The notes below the pieces were generated by a model. That model was not told where the DNA came from and did no database searches. It saw only the letters and a program-made list of their open reading frames with translations. Below are positions 42,190 through 52,946 of a stretch of DNA of 56,950 bases, piece after piece. Source of the stretch: an uncultured Prevotellaceae bacterium (GTDB lineage Bacteria > Bacteroidota > Bacteroidia > Bacteroidales > Bacteroidaceae); NCBI GenBank assembly GCA_902767775.1, contig CACXIP010000030.1, positions 498 through 57,447 on the forward strand, in the 5' to 3' direction. Made by a program: the position numbers and the translations under genes. Positions within the stretch are counted from its first letter, which is position 1. Each line of letters opens with the position of its first letter.

Positions 42190-43230
42190 ATGGAATTTAC
42201 AGCTAGACAAATCGCAGAATATGTAGGCGGGCAAGTGGAAGGTTCCGCAGATGTTACCGTCAACACCTTCAGCAAGATAGAAGAAGGAAAGGCTGGCGCA
42301 CTCTCTTTTCTCTCCAATCCCAAATACACCCATTATCTTTATGAAACCCAGTCGAGTGTGGTATTGGTGAATGCCGACCTTCAATTGGAACGTCCCGTAT
42401 CCGCCACACTCATCCGTGTACCCAACGCTTACGAGAGCGTTGCCAAACTGCTTCAGTTATACGAATCGATGAAGCCCCGCAAGAGCGGTATCGACCCACT
42501 CGCCGTCGTGGCATCCAGTGCCAAGATTGGCGAAGGCTGCTACATCGGTGCGTTTGCTGTTATCTGCGAGGGAGCAGAAATCGGAGCGGGTTGCCAGATT
42601 TATCCTCACGCATACATTGGCGAAGGAGTAAGCATGGGTGATAACTGCATCGTCTATCCCAATGCCGTCATCTACCATGGTTGCCGTATCGGCAACCGTG
42701 TCACGCTGCATGCCGGCAGTGTCATCGGCGCCGACGGTTTCGGTTTTGCCCCCGGGGCCAATGGTTATGATAAGATTCCTCAAATCGGCATCGTGACCAT
42801 CGAGGATGATGTGGAGATTGGTGCCAACAGTTGTGTAGACCGCTCGACAATGGGCAGCACCTATGTGCGCAAGGGAGTGAAACTCGACAACCTGGTTCAG
42901 ATAGCCCACAACACGGACATTGGTTCCAACACCGTGATGTCAGCCCAAGTGGGTGTTGCAGGCAGCACCAAGGTAGGCCAGTGGTGCATGTTCGGCGGTC
43001 AGGTAGGCATAGCCGGCCATATCACTATTGGCGACAAGGTGATACTCGGAGCCCAGTCAGGTGCACCCGGCAGCATCGAGAGCAATCAGACACTCATTGG
43101 CACTCCTCCCCAGCCGCAGATGGCATTTTTCCGTCAGGTGGCCCTCGAGCGCCGTTTGCCAGAGATGATGAAGCAGTTGGCACAGTTGCAAAAAGAAATC
43201 AACGAACTCAAGAACAAAACAGAACAATAA
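42190..43230 (+). CDS. lpxD: UDP-3-O-acylglucosamine N-acyltransferase
   Basis: A 346-aa acyltransferase of lipid A synthesis that adds the second hydroxyacyl chain. An N-terminal uridine-binding domain (about 1-100, with [23 protein letters not shown]) precedes a left-handed beta-helix of hexapeptide repeats ([27 protein letters not shown] and on), with the conserved active-site His in [11 protein letters not shown]. The C-terminal helix follows [19 protein letters not shown]. Its TAA overlaps the lpxC-fabZ ATG by one base. Confidence 0.96.
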   Translation: MEFTARQIAEYVGGQVEGSADVTVNTFSKIEEGKAGALSFLSNPKYTHYLYETQSSVVLVNADLQLERPVSATLIRVPNAYESVAKLLQLYESMKPRKSGIDPLAVVASSAKIGEGCYIGAFAVICEGAEIGAGCQIYPHAYIGEGVSMGDNCIVYPNAVIYHGCRIGNRVTLHAGSVIGADGFGFAPGANGYDKIPQIGIVTIEDDVEIGANSCVDRSTMGSTYVRKGVKLDNLVQIAHNTDIGSNTVMSAQVGVAGSTKVGQWCMFGGQVGIAGHITIGDKVILGAQSGAPGSIESNQTLIGTPPQPQMAFFRQVALERRLPEMMKQLAQLQKEINELKNKTEQ

Positions 43231-44615
43231 TGAATAAGCAAAGGACCCTCAAAGGCAGTTTCTCGCTTTATGGCAAAGGACTCCACACCGGTCTTAACCT
43301 GACCGTCACCTTCAATCCTGCCCCCGAGAACACAGGCATCAAGATTCAGCGTATCGACGTTGAAGGTCAGCCCATCATCGATGCGGTAGCAGAACGTGTC
43401 ACCGACACACAACGCGGCACCGTATTGAGTCAGAATGGTGTAAAGGTATCGACGGTAGAGCACGCTCTTGCAGCAATCTACGCTTTGGGCATCGACAACT
43501 GCCTCATTCAGGTGAACGGCCCCGAATTTCCCATCCTCGATGGCAGCGGAGCCATTTTTGTAGACCGCATCAAACAAGTGGGTTTTGAAGAGCAGAATGC
43601 TCCCAAAGACTGCTACATCATCCGCCACAAGATTGAGGTGCGTGATGAAGAGAGCGGCTCATGCATCACCATTCTCCCCGATGATACTTTCAGCATCACT
43701 GTGATGTGTTCCTTCGAGTCGAAATTCATCAACAGCCAGTTTGCCTCCCTCGACCACATCGACCAATTTGCCGAGGAAGTAGCGCCTGCCCGCACCTTCG
43801 TCTTCGTGCGTGACATCGAACCCTTGCTTAATGCCAACCTCATCAAGGGCGGCGACATGGACAATGCCATCGTCATCTACGAGAAGCAGATACCACAGGA
43901 CCGTCTCGACCAACTTGCCGACCTGTTGAAGGTGCCCCATATGGATGCCACCAAGATGGGCTACATCCAGCCCAAGCCTCTGAAATGGGAGAATGAGTGC
44001 ACCCGCCACAAACTGCTCGATATTGTCGGCGACATGGCACTCATTGGCAAACCCATCAAGGGCCGCATCATCGCCACCCGACCCGGTCACACCATCAACA
44101 ACAAATTTGCCCGCCTCATCCGCCGTGAAATCCGCAAACATGAGATACAGGCACCCATCTACGACCCCAATGACGCACCGGTGATGGACAACAACCGCAT
44201 CCGCGAGTTGCTCCCTCACCGATACCCAATGCAGTTGGTTGACAAGGTGATTGAACTGGGTCCCAACTACATCGTTGGTGTGAAGAACGTCACCTCCAAC
44301 GAACCGTTCTTCCAGGGCCACTTCCCCCAGGAGCCCGTCATGCCCGGCGTGCTGATGGTAGAAGCCATGGCTCAGTGCGGCGGTCTTCTCGTGCTCAACA
44401 CCCTTGAGGAGCCTGAGCGCTGGTCGACCTACTTCATGAAGATAGACGATGTGAAGTTCCGTCAGAAAATCGTCCCCGGCGACACGCTGCTCTTCAAGGT
44501 CGAACTGCTCCATCCGGTCCGCCACGGTGTCAGTTCGATGCGCGGCTATATGTTCGTGGGTGACCATGTGGTAGCCGAGGCATCCTTCACAGCCCAAATA
44601 GTCAAGAACAAATAA
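43230..44615 (+). CDS. lpxC/fabZ: Bifunctional LpxC deacetylase / FabZ 3-hydroxyacyl-ACP dehydratase
   Basis: A 461-aa fusion typical of Bacteroidetes. The LpxC part (about 1-305) is the zinc enzyme committing to lipid A synthesis, with ligands H78 ([17 protein letters not shown]) and H260 plus D264 ([10 protein letters not shown]). The FabZ part (about 320-460) dehydrates 3-hydroxyacyl-ACP, with catalytic H364 ([11 protein letters not shown]) and E378 (LMVEAMAQ). Both act on the hydroxyacyl-ACP pool, so the fusion links lipid A to fatty-acid synthesis. It starts within the lpxD stop codon. Confidence 0.97.
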   Translation: MNKQRTLKGSFSLYGKGLHTGLNLTVTFNPAPENTGIKIQRIDVEGQPIIDAVAERVTDTQRGTVLSQNGVKVSTVEHALAAIYALGIDNCLIQVNGPEFPILDGSGAIFVDRIKQVGFEEQNAPKDCYIIRHKIEVRDEESGSCITILPDDTFSITVMCSFESKFINSQFASLDHIDQFAEEVAPARTFVFVRDIEPLLNANLIKGGDMDNAIVIYEKQIPQDRLDQLADLLKVPHMDATKMGYIQPKPLKWENECTRHKLLDIVGDMALIGKPIKGRIIATRPGHTINNKFARLIRREIRKHEIQAPIYDPNDAPVMDNNRIRELLPHRYPMQLVDKVIELGPNYIVGVKNVTSNEPFFQGHFPQEPVMPGVLMVEAMAQCGGLLVLNTLEEPERWSTYFMKIDDVKFRQKIVPGDTLLFKVELLHPVRHGVSSMRGYMFVGDHVVAEASFTAQIVKNK

Positions 44616-44626
44616 CCCCAACAATA

Positions 44627-45397
44627 ATGAACACAATCAGTCCACTGGCCTATGTGCACACTGAGGCACAGATTGGCGACAACAATACGATAGGTCCGTT
44701 CTGCTATATTGACCGCAACACCGTGATTGGTGACAACAACGTGCTCCAGAACAGCGTCACCATCAACTACGGTGCCCGTATCGGCAACAACAATGAGTTC
44801 TTTGCTGGCGCGAGCATCTCCGCCAAGCCACAGGACCTGAAATTCCATGGTGAGGACACCATCTGCGAGATAGGTGATTTCAACAGTTTCCGTGAGAATG
44901 TGAACATCTCACGCGGCACCGCCTCGAAAGGTTCCACAAAGATAGGCAACCACTGTCTGCTGATGGAAGACGCGCATGTGGCCCACGACTGCGTGCTGGG
45001 CAACAATCTCATCATCGGCAACTCCACGAAATTCGCCGGTGAGGTAATCGTCGACGACAATGCCATCATCAGCGCCACCGTACTGGTTCACCAGTTCTGC
45101 CGCGTCGGAGGCTATGTGATGATCCAGGGCGGCACCCGTTTCAGCATGGACGCTCCCCCCTTCGTCATCATCGGCAAGGAGCCTGCCCGCTATTGCGGTC
45201 TCAACCTTGTGGGGCTTCGCCGCCGTGGTTTCTCCCCCGAGACCATCAACCAGATTCATGAGGCCTACCGTCTGCTCTACTCCAAGGGTGTGCTGACAGA
45301 GGCCATCGCCGCCATCCGGGAGCAGTTGCCTGCCACGAAGGAGATCGACTACATCGTCAGTTTCGCAGAAAACTCCAGGCGCGGCATCATCCGCTAA
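44627..45397 (+). CDS. lpxA: UDP-N-acetylglucosamine acyltransferase
   Basis: A 256-aa left-handed beta-helix enzyme, the first step of lipid A synthesis. Hexapeptide repeats run from about residue 5 to 180, with SAKPQDLKFHGE in the substrate site and the catalytic His in DAHVAHDCVLGNN; the C-terminal helical part GLRRRGFSPETINQIHEAYRLLY is typical. It is 11 bp after lpxC-fabZ. With lpxD and lpxC-fabZ it forms one lipid A cluster. Confidence 0.97.
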   Translation: MNTISPLAYVHTEAQIGDNNTIGPFCYIDRNTVIGDNNVLQNSVTINYGARIGNNNEFFAGASISAKPQDLKFHGEDTICEIGDFNSFRENVNISRGTASKGSTKIGNHCLLMEDAHVAHDCVLGNNLIIGNSTKFAGEVIVDDNAIISATVLVHQFCRVGGYVMIQGGTRFSMDAPPFVIIGKEPARYCGLNLVGLRRRGFSPETINQIHEAYRLLYSKGVLTEAIAAIREQLPATKEIDYIVSFAENSRRGIIR

Positions 45398-45415
45398 GTC
45401 ACCATCCGCCGTCTG

Positions 45416-46333
45416 ATGGATACCCTGTTCGTGATTACCGGCCCCACCGCTGTAGGCAAGAGTGAGCTCTGCCTGCGAGTAGCCCATCACTTAGGAGTAC
45501 CCATCATCAATGCCGACTCCCGTCAACTCTATGCCGGCATCCCTATTGGCACCGCTGCTCCTACCCAGAAGCAGTTGTCCGAAGTAAAGCACTATTTCGT
45601 AAGCACCCTGCCCCTGACCGAGTATTACAGTGCTTCGATGTATGAGCAGGACGTTCTCTCCCTTCTTAACGAACCCGGAGAGTTGAGCCATCATCCATAC
45701 GCCTTGCTCTCTGGTGGCAGTATGATGTATATCGACGCCGTCTGTGACGGCATCGACGACATCCCCACCATCGATGACGTCACCCGCAATCTGCTCCGCC
45801 AGCGGTTGGAGGAAGAAGGGTTGGAACGCCTGGTGGAAGAACTAAAGATAGCCGACCCCGAGTATTACGCCATCGTGGACAGGAAAAACACCCGCCGTGT
45901 GGTGCATGCGCTTGAGATCTGCTACATGACAGGACGCACATACACCTCCTATCGCGTGCGCCAGCAACACCCCCGCAGTTTCTCTGTGGTGAAGATTGGT
46001 CTCAACCGTGAGCGGCAGGAACTCTACGACCGCATCAACCGTCGTGTGGAACAGATGATGGAAGAAGGGTTGGAAGAAGAGGCACGCCGTGTATATCCCC
46101 TTAAAGGAGTCAACTCCCTCAACACGGTAGGATATCGCGAACTGTTTGATTATTTTGATGGTCGCTGCACCCTTGACGAGGCAGTGGAGCGCATTCAGGG
46201 AGCCACCCGCCGCTATTGTCGCAAGCAACTCACCTGGTTGAAACGCGACACCCGCATCAAGTGGTTTCACCCCGACCAAGGTGATGAGATACTCGCCTAT
46301 ATCGACTCAATAACCAGCAAGACCCCAAACTGA
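45416..46333 (+). CDS. miaA: tRNA dimethylallyltransferase
   Basis: A 305-aa enzyme that adds a dimethylallyl group to A37 of tRNAs reading UNN codons. P-loop [10 protein letters not shown] (residues 7-16), [53 protein letters not shown] and [11 protein letters not shown] are as in the family. Bacteroidetes often have two miaA genes; only one is in the window. It overlaps the PBP1A start by one base. Confidence 0.95.
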   Translation: MDTLFVITGPTAVGKSELCLRVAHHLGVPIINADSRQLYAGIPIGTAAPTQKQLSEVKHYFVSTLPLTEYYSASMYEQDVLSLLNEPGELSHHPYALLSGGSMMYIDAVCDGIDDIPTIDDVTRNLLRQRLEEEGLERLVEELKIADPEYYAIVDRKNTRRVVHALEICYMTGRTYTSYRVRQQHPRSFSVVKIGLNRERQELYDRINRRVEQMMEEGLEEEARRVYPLKGVNSLNTVGYRELFDYFDGRCTLDEAVERIQGATRRYCRKQLTWLKRDTRIKWFHPDQGDEILAYIDSITSKTPN

Positions 46334-48783
46334 TGAGAAAGATACTCAGATGGTGCTGGCACATCATCAGGCGTCCCCTCTCCTGGTATGTGCATCTCTT
46401 CAAAGGTCGCCGATGGTATGTGAAGATACTGTCGGCGGTTGTCTCATTCATTGTGTTCATGTTGGTGTACTTGGGTATGGTGGACATCAATTTCCTGGGT
46501 CTTTTCGGCAAGTCGCCCGGTTTCTATGAGATACTCCATCCCCCAACAAGTGCCGCGTCGGAGGTTTACAGTGCCGACGGCAAACTGATAGGCAAGTTCT
46601 ACAACGAGAACCGCAGTCCGGTGAAATATGAAGATGTGGCACCCATATTCTGGAAAGCCTTGATAGATACTGAGGACGAGCGCTTTTACCAGCATCATGG
46701 TGTGGATTTTCGCGGCATACTGGGAGCGATGAAAGACGCCATCGTACACCAAGAGGCCCGCGGAGCGTCGACCATCACCCAGCAGTTGGCAAAAAACATG
46801 TTCCGCATGCGCACCCCAAACAGTTCGGGACTGCTGAGCAACATTCCCGGTCTGAGGATGATTATTATCAAGAGCAAGGAATGGATTATCGCCACAAAAA
46901 TAGAGATGGTGTATGAGAAGGAAGAAATCCTGACGATGTATGCCAACACCGTGGACTTCGGCAGCAATTGCTTTGGCATCAAGACTGCCAGCAAGACCTA
47001 CTTCAACACTACTCCTGGCGAACTGACCACCGACCAATCGGCTGTGCTGGTGGGCATTCTGAAAGCCACTTCTTTCTACAACCCCATCCTCAATCCTGAA
47101 AACAGCCATCGTCGCCGCAATGTGGTGATGTCGCTGATGATGAAGCATGGTCACCTTTCATCTTCTGAATATGAGCAACTTGCAGCCGTTCCCACCCCAC
47201 TTCATGTGACTCTCGAGAGCGGACACAAGAGCCACACAGCATATTTCAAGGATGCTGTGGAGGCAAGTCTTGCTCAGTGGTGTCACAACACGGGTTATGA
47301 CCTCTATACCTCAGGACTGAAAATCTACACCACGCTCGACACCCAGTTGCAGCAATTTGCTGAGGAAGCCGTTGCCGCCCAGATGCGACAGGTGCAGGCA
47401 CAGTTCAACACCGACTGGGGCAGCCAAGAACCATGGCGTGACGAAGAAGGCAAGGTCATCCCCTACTTTGTGGAGCAAGTTGCCAAGAAACTTCCTCTTT
47501 ACAATGACCTGAAGACTCGTTTCAATGGCAACACCGACTCCATTGACTACTATATGAACAAGCCTCATACGGTGAAACTCTTCAGTTACGACAAGGGCAC
47601 TTATGAGGCAGAGATGAGTACGCTCGACTCCATCCGTGTCATGGCACGCTTCATGCATGCCGGCTTTGTCGCCATGGAGCCACAGACCGGTGCTGTCGTC
47701 GCCTGGGTGGGCGATATCGACTACAACACTTGGCAATACGACAAGGTGACAGCGATGCGCCAGCCCGGTTCCACCTTCAAGGCGTTCATCTACACCGAAG
47801 CCATGAATCAAGGTCTTGTGCCCTGCGACAAGCGTCGTGACGAACCCGTGAAGGTGCCCATCTATGACGAGAAGACCCACACAGAGTCGCCTTGGAACCC
47901 CAACAACTCCAGCAAGAGTTTCTCCGGCGACTCAATGACGCTTAAGCGTGCGTTTGCCAAGAGCACCAACAGCATCGCCGTCAGGCTTGGTGTGGAAATG
48001 GGACTGAAAAACGTCATCAAAACCGCCCATGAGATGGGCATCAAGAGTGAACTCGACCCCCACCCCACTACCCTTCTTGGCTCTTCCGACGTCAACCTGC
48101 TCGAATTGGTCAACGCCTATTGTACGATAGCCAACAACGGCAAGCGCCATGAGCCCGTCTTGGTGACCCGCATCATCGACAGTGAGGGCAACCTCATCTA
48201 CGAAGGTCCCACCGACAGCCCGCGTGCATTGCCCTATCGGAGTGCGTTCTTCATGCAGCAGATGTTGATGGATGGTGTGCGCGAGGGCACCTCACACGCC
48301 CTCTCCTCCTATGTTGGCTATTGGGCGAACACCGATATCGGCGGAAAGACCGGCACCTCCAACAATGCCAGCGACGGTTGGTTTATCGGCGTCACCCCCA
48401 AGTTGGTTTGCGGAGCTTGGGTTGGCGGTGAATACCGTCAGATACACTTCCGCAGCGCACGTCTCGGTCAAGGCGCACACTCCGCACTTCCCATTTGTGG
48501 CAAATTTCTTCAACTGGTGCTCCGCGGCAACGACTACCTCAAATATCGTGGTCGTTATGAGATGCCCCCCGGCGAGGATGTCAACGTCGACCTTTTCAAC
48601 TGTGCGCCCAAAGCAAGCCAACGCTCCTCAAGCGAGGACAATGACTCAGCCAATGCCGGTGAGACCTACATCTACGATATCGACGGCAACCCCATCCCCA
48701 AGAGTTCCATCACCGCCCCCTCAAAAGAAGGCGACCTCTACACCCCCGACCAGGAGGACCTTGAGTTCATTATCGACGAATAA
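46333..48783 (+). CDS. Bifunctional penicillin-binding protein 1A (GT51 plus transpeptidase)
   Basis: An 816-aa class A PBP that polymerises and cross-links peptidoglycan. A basic N-terminus and membrane helix (about 30-50) precede the GT51 glycosyltransferase: catalytic E114 (TEDERFYQHHGVDFRG) and RGASTITQQLAKNMF. The transpeptidase domain has S480 (QPGSTFKAF), the SxN motif in FAKSTNSIAVRLG, and KTGTS at 672-676. The C-terminal tail is acidic. It follows miaA with a one-base overlap. Confidence 0.96.
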   Translation: MRKILRWCWHIIRRPLSWYVHLFKGRRWYVKILSAVVSFIVFMLVYLGMVDINFLGLFGKSPGFYEILHPPTSAASEVYSADGKLIGKFYNENRSPVKYEDVAPIFWKALIDTEDERFYQHHGVDFRGILGAMKDAIVHQEARGASTITQQLAKNMFRMRTPNSSGLLSNIPGLRMIIIKSKEWIIATKIEMVYEKEEILTMYANTVDFGSNCFGIKTASKTYFNTTPGELTTDQSAVLVGILKATSFYNPILNPENSHRRRNVVMSLMMKHGHLSSSEYEQLAAVPTPLHVTLESGHKSHTAYFKDAVEASLAQWCHNTGYDLYTSGLKIYTTLDTQLQQFAEEAVAAQMRQVQAQFNTDWGSQEPWRDEEGKVIPYFVEQVAKKLPLYNDLKTRFNGNTDSIDYYMNKPHTVKLFSYDKGTYEAEMSTLDSIRVMARFMHAGFVAMEPQTGAVVAWVGDIDYNTWQYDKVTAMRQPGSTFKAFIYTEAMNQGLVPCDKRRDEPVKVPIYDEKTHTESPWNPNNSSKSFSGDSMTLKRAFAKSTNSIAVRLGVEMGLKNVIKTAHEMGIKSELDPHPTTLLGSSDVNLLELVNAYCTIANNGKRHEPVLVTRIIDSEGNLIYEGPTDSPRALPYRSAFFMQQMLMDGVREGTSHALSSYVGYWANTDIGGKTGTSNNASDGWFIGVTPKLVCGAWVGGEYRQIHFRSARLGQGAHSALPICGKFLQLVLRGNDYLKYRGRYEMPPGEDVNVDLFNCAPKASQRSSSEDNDSANAGETYIYDIDGNPIPKSSITAPSKEGDLYTPDQEDLEFIIDE

Positions 48784-48791
48784 CCCAGCCA

Positions 48792-50531
48792 TTGTCAACA
48801 GTCATTCAGATAGACACTGAGAATGCCGAGATGCAGAAAGTGCTGCAACTTGTGCAATACACCAATCACAGCCTCTTCCTCACAGGCAAGGCCGGGACTG
48901 GCAAGTCGACATTGCTGCGCCACATCTGCCAAACCACGAAGAAAAAGCATGTGGTGCTCGCCCCCACCGGTATCGCCGCCATCAACGTGGGCGGCTGCAC
49001 ACTCCACAGCTTTTTCAAACTTCCTTTCCATCCCCTTCTTCCCAATGACGTGCGCTTCTCAGAGCGCAACATCCGTGAGACGCTGAAATACACCGGTGAG
49101 AAGCGCAAACTCATCCGTGAGGTGGAACTCATCATCATCGACGAAATCAGCATGGTGCGTGCCGACATCATTGACTTCATCGACAAGGTGCTCCGCATCT
49201 ACACCCGCAACCGCTATACACCCTTCGGTGGCAAACAGATGCTTTTTGTAGGCGACATCTACCAATTGGAACCCGTGGTGCGCGAGGAAGACCGCCAGCT
49301 GCTGCGGCCTTGGTATCCGTCACAGTTTTTCTTTGATGCCAAAATCTTCCAGACGATGACACTGGTAAGCATCGAACTTACCAAGGTGTACCGTCAAGAC
49401 GACCAACGGTTTATTGCCCTTCTCGACCATATCCGCACCAATCAAATCACGCAGCCGGAACTCTCCCTACTCAACCAACGGGTAGGCAAAAGCAATGAGT
49501 GGAGCGACGGACTCTCCATCACGCTCTCAACCCGTCGCAACACTGTCGACTACATCAACGAGCAGCATCTCAACGAATTGCCTGGCGATGTGACCATCCT
49601 CCACGGCACACTTGAGGGAGAGTTTCCCACCACCAGTCTTCCCACCCTCATGGAACTGGAGGTGAAAGTAGGTGCACAGGTTATCTTTGTGAAGAATGAC
49701 ATGGAGCACAGGTGGGTGAATGGCACGCTCGGCACCATCACAATGATAGACACCGACGATGACGGAGAGGAAATACTCGCTGTCCGTACCGACGAGGGTG
49801 ATGAGTATGAGGTCACGCGCGACATCTGGAGCAATATGCGCTACACATTCAATGAGCAAGAGGAGAAAATCGAGGAAGAGGAGATAGGCAGGTTCATCCA
49901 ATTCCCACTCCGCCTGGCGTGGGCTATCACCGTACACAAGAGCCAGGGACTGACCTTCCGCCATGTAGACATCGACTTATCGGGCGGAGCCTTTGCTGGC
50001 GGACAGACTTATGTCGCCCTCTCACGCTGCCAGTCGCTTGAAGGCATCTGTCTGAAGGAACCCATCCGCTATTCCGACATCTTCGTCCGCTCCGAGGTGG
50101 TGAGGTTCGCCCGTACCTACAACGATGAGCGCATTATCAACGCCGCACTTGAGGAGTCGATGGCCGACAAGGAATACCACGATGCCGTCGTCGCACTCGA
50201 CAACAATGATGCCGATACCTTTCTCGACAATTTCTTCAAAGCCATCCACCACCGCTATGACCTGGAAAAGCCTGTCGTCCGCCGCTTCATCCGCCGCAAG
50301 CTCAACCAGTTGTTCGCCCTTCGCGAGGAGAACCGACAGTTGCGTGAGGCAGCTGCCGGACGCTCCAACTTCCTGCAACGACTTGCTGCCGAATATACAC
50401 TGATGGGCAAGGATTGCGAGCGTGAGGGCATGCCAGATGCCGCCATCGCCAACTACCGCAAAGCGCTTGAACTCTGGCCTGATGCCAAAGAACCCCAACG
50501 GCGCATCAAGAAACTTCAAAGACCCAAATAA
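48792..50531 (+). CDS. PIF1/RecD-like DNA helicase with C-terminal TPR-like tail
   Basis: A 579-aa SF1B-type helicase. Walker A is TGKAGTGKST (31-40), followed by VVLAPTGIAAINVGG, LHSFFKLPF, Walker B with the PIF1-type LIIIDEISMVRADIID, VGDIYQLEPV, and the C-terminal ITVHKSQGLTFRHVDIDLSGGAFAGGQTYVALSRCQ. After about residue 450 there is a helical extension ending in a TPR-like segment (EREGMPDAAIANYRKALELWPDAKEPQRRIKKL). Start is TTG at 48792; the next in-frame ATG (48828) would remove conserved residues. It lies 8 bp after the PBP1A stop. Confidence 0.88.
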   Translation: MSTVIQIDTENAEMQKVLQLVQYTNHSLFLTGKAGTGKSTLLRHICQTTKKKHVVLAPTGIAAINVGGCTLHSFFKLPFHPLLPNDVRFSERNIRETLKYTGEKRKLIREVELIIIDEISMVRADIIDFIDKVLRIYTRNRYTPFGGKQMLFVGDIYQLEPVVREEDRQLLRPWYPSQFFFDAKIFQTMTLVSIELTKVYRQDDQRFIALLDHIRTNQITQPELSLLNQRVGKSNEWSDGLSITLSTRRNTVDYINEQHLNELPGDVTILHGTLEGEFPTTSLPTLMELEVKVGAQVIFVKNDMEHRWVNGTLGTITMIDTDDDGEEILAVRTDEGDEYEVTRDIWSNMRYTFNEQEEKIEEEEIGRFIQFPLRLAWAITVHKSQGLTFRHVDIDLSGGAFAGGQTYVALSRCQSLEGICLKEPIRYSDIFVRSEVVRFARTYNDERIINAALEESMADKEYHDAVVALDNNDADTFLDNFFKAIHHRYDLEKPVVRRFIRRKLNQLFALREENRQLREAAAGRSNFLQRLAAEYTLMGKDCEREGMPDAAIANYRKALELWPDAKEPQRRIKKLQRPK

Positions 50532-50543
50532 AAAACTAAAAAT

Positions 50544-51149
50544 ATGGAAATAAAAACCTCCACCTTCGCCCTGAGCAGTCCCACTCTCGAGAGCTGCCCC
50601 AAAGATTTCAAGCCCGAATACGCATTCATCGGCCGCTCCAACGTGGGCAAGTCGAGCCTCATCAATATGCTCTGCAATCACAAAGGTCTTGCCAAGACCT
50701 CATCGACACCCGGCAAGACACTGCTCATCAACCATTTCCTCATCAACCACGACTGGTATCTTGTCGACCTTCCCGGCTATGGCTTCGCCAAGCGCTCAAA
50801 GAGTGTGCAGCAGAAAATACAGAACATGATATCATCCTATCTGCTGCTACGCCAGCAACTTGCCAATGTGTTTGTGCTCATCGACATCCGCCTGGAGCCA
50901 CAAGCCATCGACCGCGAGTTCATCAACTGGCTCGGACAGAGCAGCATCCCCTTCTCCATCGTGTTCACCAAAGCCGACAAGCTCTCCAATATGAAAGCCC
51001 AGGAGAGTGTCAAGCGCTTCATGGATGCCCTGCGTGAGGAATGGGAAGAACTCCCACCCTATTTCGTGACGAGCAGCGAGAAGCGCACAGGCAGAGAAGA
51101 GCTGCTTGCCTACATCGACAGCATCAACAAAGACATCGCACAACCATAA
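50544..51149 (+). CDS. engB: Ribosome biogenesis GTPase EngB/YihA
   Basis: A 201-aa small GTPase needed for large-subunit assembly. G1 [15 protein letters not shown]3 [12 protein letters not shown], and G4 VFTKADKLS are present, and length and C-terminus ([24 protein letters not shown], containing the G5 segment) fit the family. It starts 12 bp after the helicase. Confidence 0.95.
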   Translation: MEIKTSTFALSSPTLESCPKDFKPEYAFIGRSNVGKSSLINMLCNHKGLAKTSSTPGKTLLINHFLINHDWYLVDLPGYGFAKRSKSVQQKIQNMISSYLLLRQQLANVFVLIDIRLEPQAIDREFINWLGQSSIPFSIVFTKADKLSNMKAQESVKRFMDALREEWEELPPYFVTSSEKRTGREELLAYIDSINKDIAQP

Positions 51150-51158
51150 CCCACCAAC

Positions 51159-52925
51159 ATGAATGCCTATCTCGACGTCCAAGGCCTGACGAAATCATTC
51201 GGTGCGCTTCAGCTCTTCGACAACCTCTCGTTCTCCATCAGCGAGGGGCAACACGTAGGATTGGTAGCCCGAAACGGAGTGGGCAAGTCGACTCTGCTGT
51301 CCATCCTCACAGGCAAGGAAGGCTACGACAGCGGTGAAATCATCTATCGCCGCGACCTGAAGGTTGGTTATCTGGAGCAGTCGCCACGTTTCGACCCCGA
51401 CGAGACGGTCCTTGATGCTTGTTTCAACCATCAAGGAGACGAAGAAAAGATACTCCGCGCCAAACAAGTGCTTACCCAACTGAAGATTCGCGACCTTCAG
51501 CAACCTATGGGACAGTTGAGCGGTGGTCAGCAGAAGCGTGTCGCCCTTGCCAACGTGCTGCTCACCGAACCCGACCTGTTGATTCTCGATGAGCCAACCA
51601 ACCACCTCGACCTTGACATGATAGAATGGTTGGAGGGCTACCTGTCACGTGGCAGCAAGACGTTACTGATGGTGACGCACGACCGTTTTTTCCTTGACCG
51701 CGTGTGCGACACCATCATCGAACTCGATGACCGCACCCTCTATACCTACCGCGGCAACTACGCCTACTATCTTGAGAAACGGCAGCACCGCATCGACGTG
51801 GCACGCGCCGAGATAGAACGCGCCAACAACCTCTACCGCCGTGAGCTGGAATGGATGCGGCGCATGCCTCAGGCACGAGGACACAAGGCAAAATATCGTG
51901 AGGACGCATTCTATGAACTGGAGCGCAAGGCAAAACAGCGTATCGAGGAGCGACAGATGCGGCTGAAGTCCTCCAACGTATATATCGGCAGCAAGATTTT
52001 CGAATGCCAGTATGTTTCGAAGTCATGGGGCGACCAGGTGATGCTCAAGGATTTCTACTACAATTTCGCCCGTTTTGAGAAGATGGGCATTGTGGGCAAC
52101 AACGGCACGGGTAAATCCACATTTCTGAAACTGCTGCTCGGCCTTGAACCCGTAGACTCAGGACAGTTTGACATCGGTGAGACCGTGCGTTTCGGCTATT
52201 TCTCACAAGAAGGTCTGCATTTTGATGAGCAGCAGAAGGTGATTGACGTGGTGCGCGACATCGCCGACTATATCGACCTTGGGGGCGGACGACATTTCAC
52301 CGCCTCCCAACTGCTCCAGCACTTTCAATTCACCCCCGACCAGCAATACAACTATGTCTATAAGCTCAGCGGCGGTGAGCGACGCAAACTCTACCTATGC
52401 ACCGTGCTGATGCGCAACCCCAATTTTCTTGTCCTCGACGAGCCTACCAACGACCTCGACATCCAGACTTTGCAGATTTTGGAGGAATACCTTGTCGACT
52501 TTCCAGGCTGCGTCATCGTGGTGAGCCACGACCGCTATTTTATGGACAAGGTGGTGGACCACTTGCTCGTGTTCAAGGGCAATGGCGAAATCAAAGATTT
52601 CCCTGGCAACTACACGCAGTATCGTGAATGGTGCGCTCTCCGCCCCAAGGATGAGAGCGCTGCTGAGAAAGCCGACAAGCGCCCCAAGCGAGAATACCGC
52701 AATACCGAGAAGCGCAAGATGACCTATAAGGAGAAGACCGAGTTTGCTCAGTTGGAGAAGGACATCGCCGCCCTTGAGGAAGAGCAGAAACGCATCGAGG
52801 AAGCACTCTGCGGCGGCACCGTAGATATCGATGAAATCACGAAGATGAGCAAACGGCTCCCACTACTCAAGGCAGAACTCGATGAGAAGAGCATGCGTTG
52901 GCTTGAGCTGAGTGAGATAGAGTGA
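51159..52925 (+). CDS. ABC-F family ATP-binding protein (Uup-like)
   Basis: A 588-aa soluble double-ABC ATPase without membrane domains, of the translation-factor/DNA-associated ABC-F group. First ABC: Walker A NGVGKST (39-45), signature LSGGQQ (120-125), Walker B LLILDEPTNHLDL. A linker helix (about 215-275) joins the second ABC: Walker A NNGTGKST, signature LSGGERR, Walker B FLVLDEPTNDLDI. A C-terminal coiled coil (EKTEFAQLEKDIAALEEEQKRIEEAL) resembles the Uup C-terminal domain. It starts 9 bp after engB and ends the plus-strand block; 21 bp separate it from the convergent GH30 gene. Confidence 0.94.
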   Translation: MNAYLDVQGLTKSFGALQLFDNLSFSISEGQHVGLVARNGVGKSTLLSILTGKEGYDSGEIIYRRDLKVGYLEQSPRFDPDETVLDACFNHQGDEEKILRAKQVLTQLKIRDLQQPMGQLSGGQQKRVALANVLLTEPDLLILDEPTNHLDLDMIEWLEGYLSRGSKTLLMVTHDRFFLDRVCDTIIELDDRTLYTYRGNYAYYLEKRQHRIDVARAEIERANNLYRRELEWMRRMPQARGHKAKYREDAFYELERKAKQRIEERQMRLKSSNVYIGSKIFECQYVSKSWGDQVMLKDFYYNFARFEKMGIVGNNGTGKSTFLKLLLGLEPVDSGQFDIGETVRFGYFSQEGLHFDEQQKVIDVVRDIADYIDLGGGRHFTASQLLQHFQFTPDQQYNYVYKLSGGERRKLYLCTVLMRNPNFLVLDEPTNDLDIQTLQILEEYLVDFPGCVIVVSHDRYFMDKVVDHLLVFKGNGEIKDFPGNYTQYREWCALRPKDESAAEKADKRPKREYRNTEKRKMTYKEKTEFAQLEKDIAALEEEQKRIEEALCGGTVDIDEITKMSKRLPLLKAELDEKSMRWLELSEIE

Positions 52926-52946
52926 CAGAAGTATCGAGACTTATTG

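Noticed and set aside
42831-43229. Upstream extension of lpxC-fabZ inside lpxD
   Set aside because: It is a shadow frame of lpxD; the LpxC family N-terminus starts at 43230, overlapping the lpxD stop by one base.
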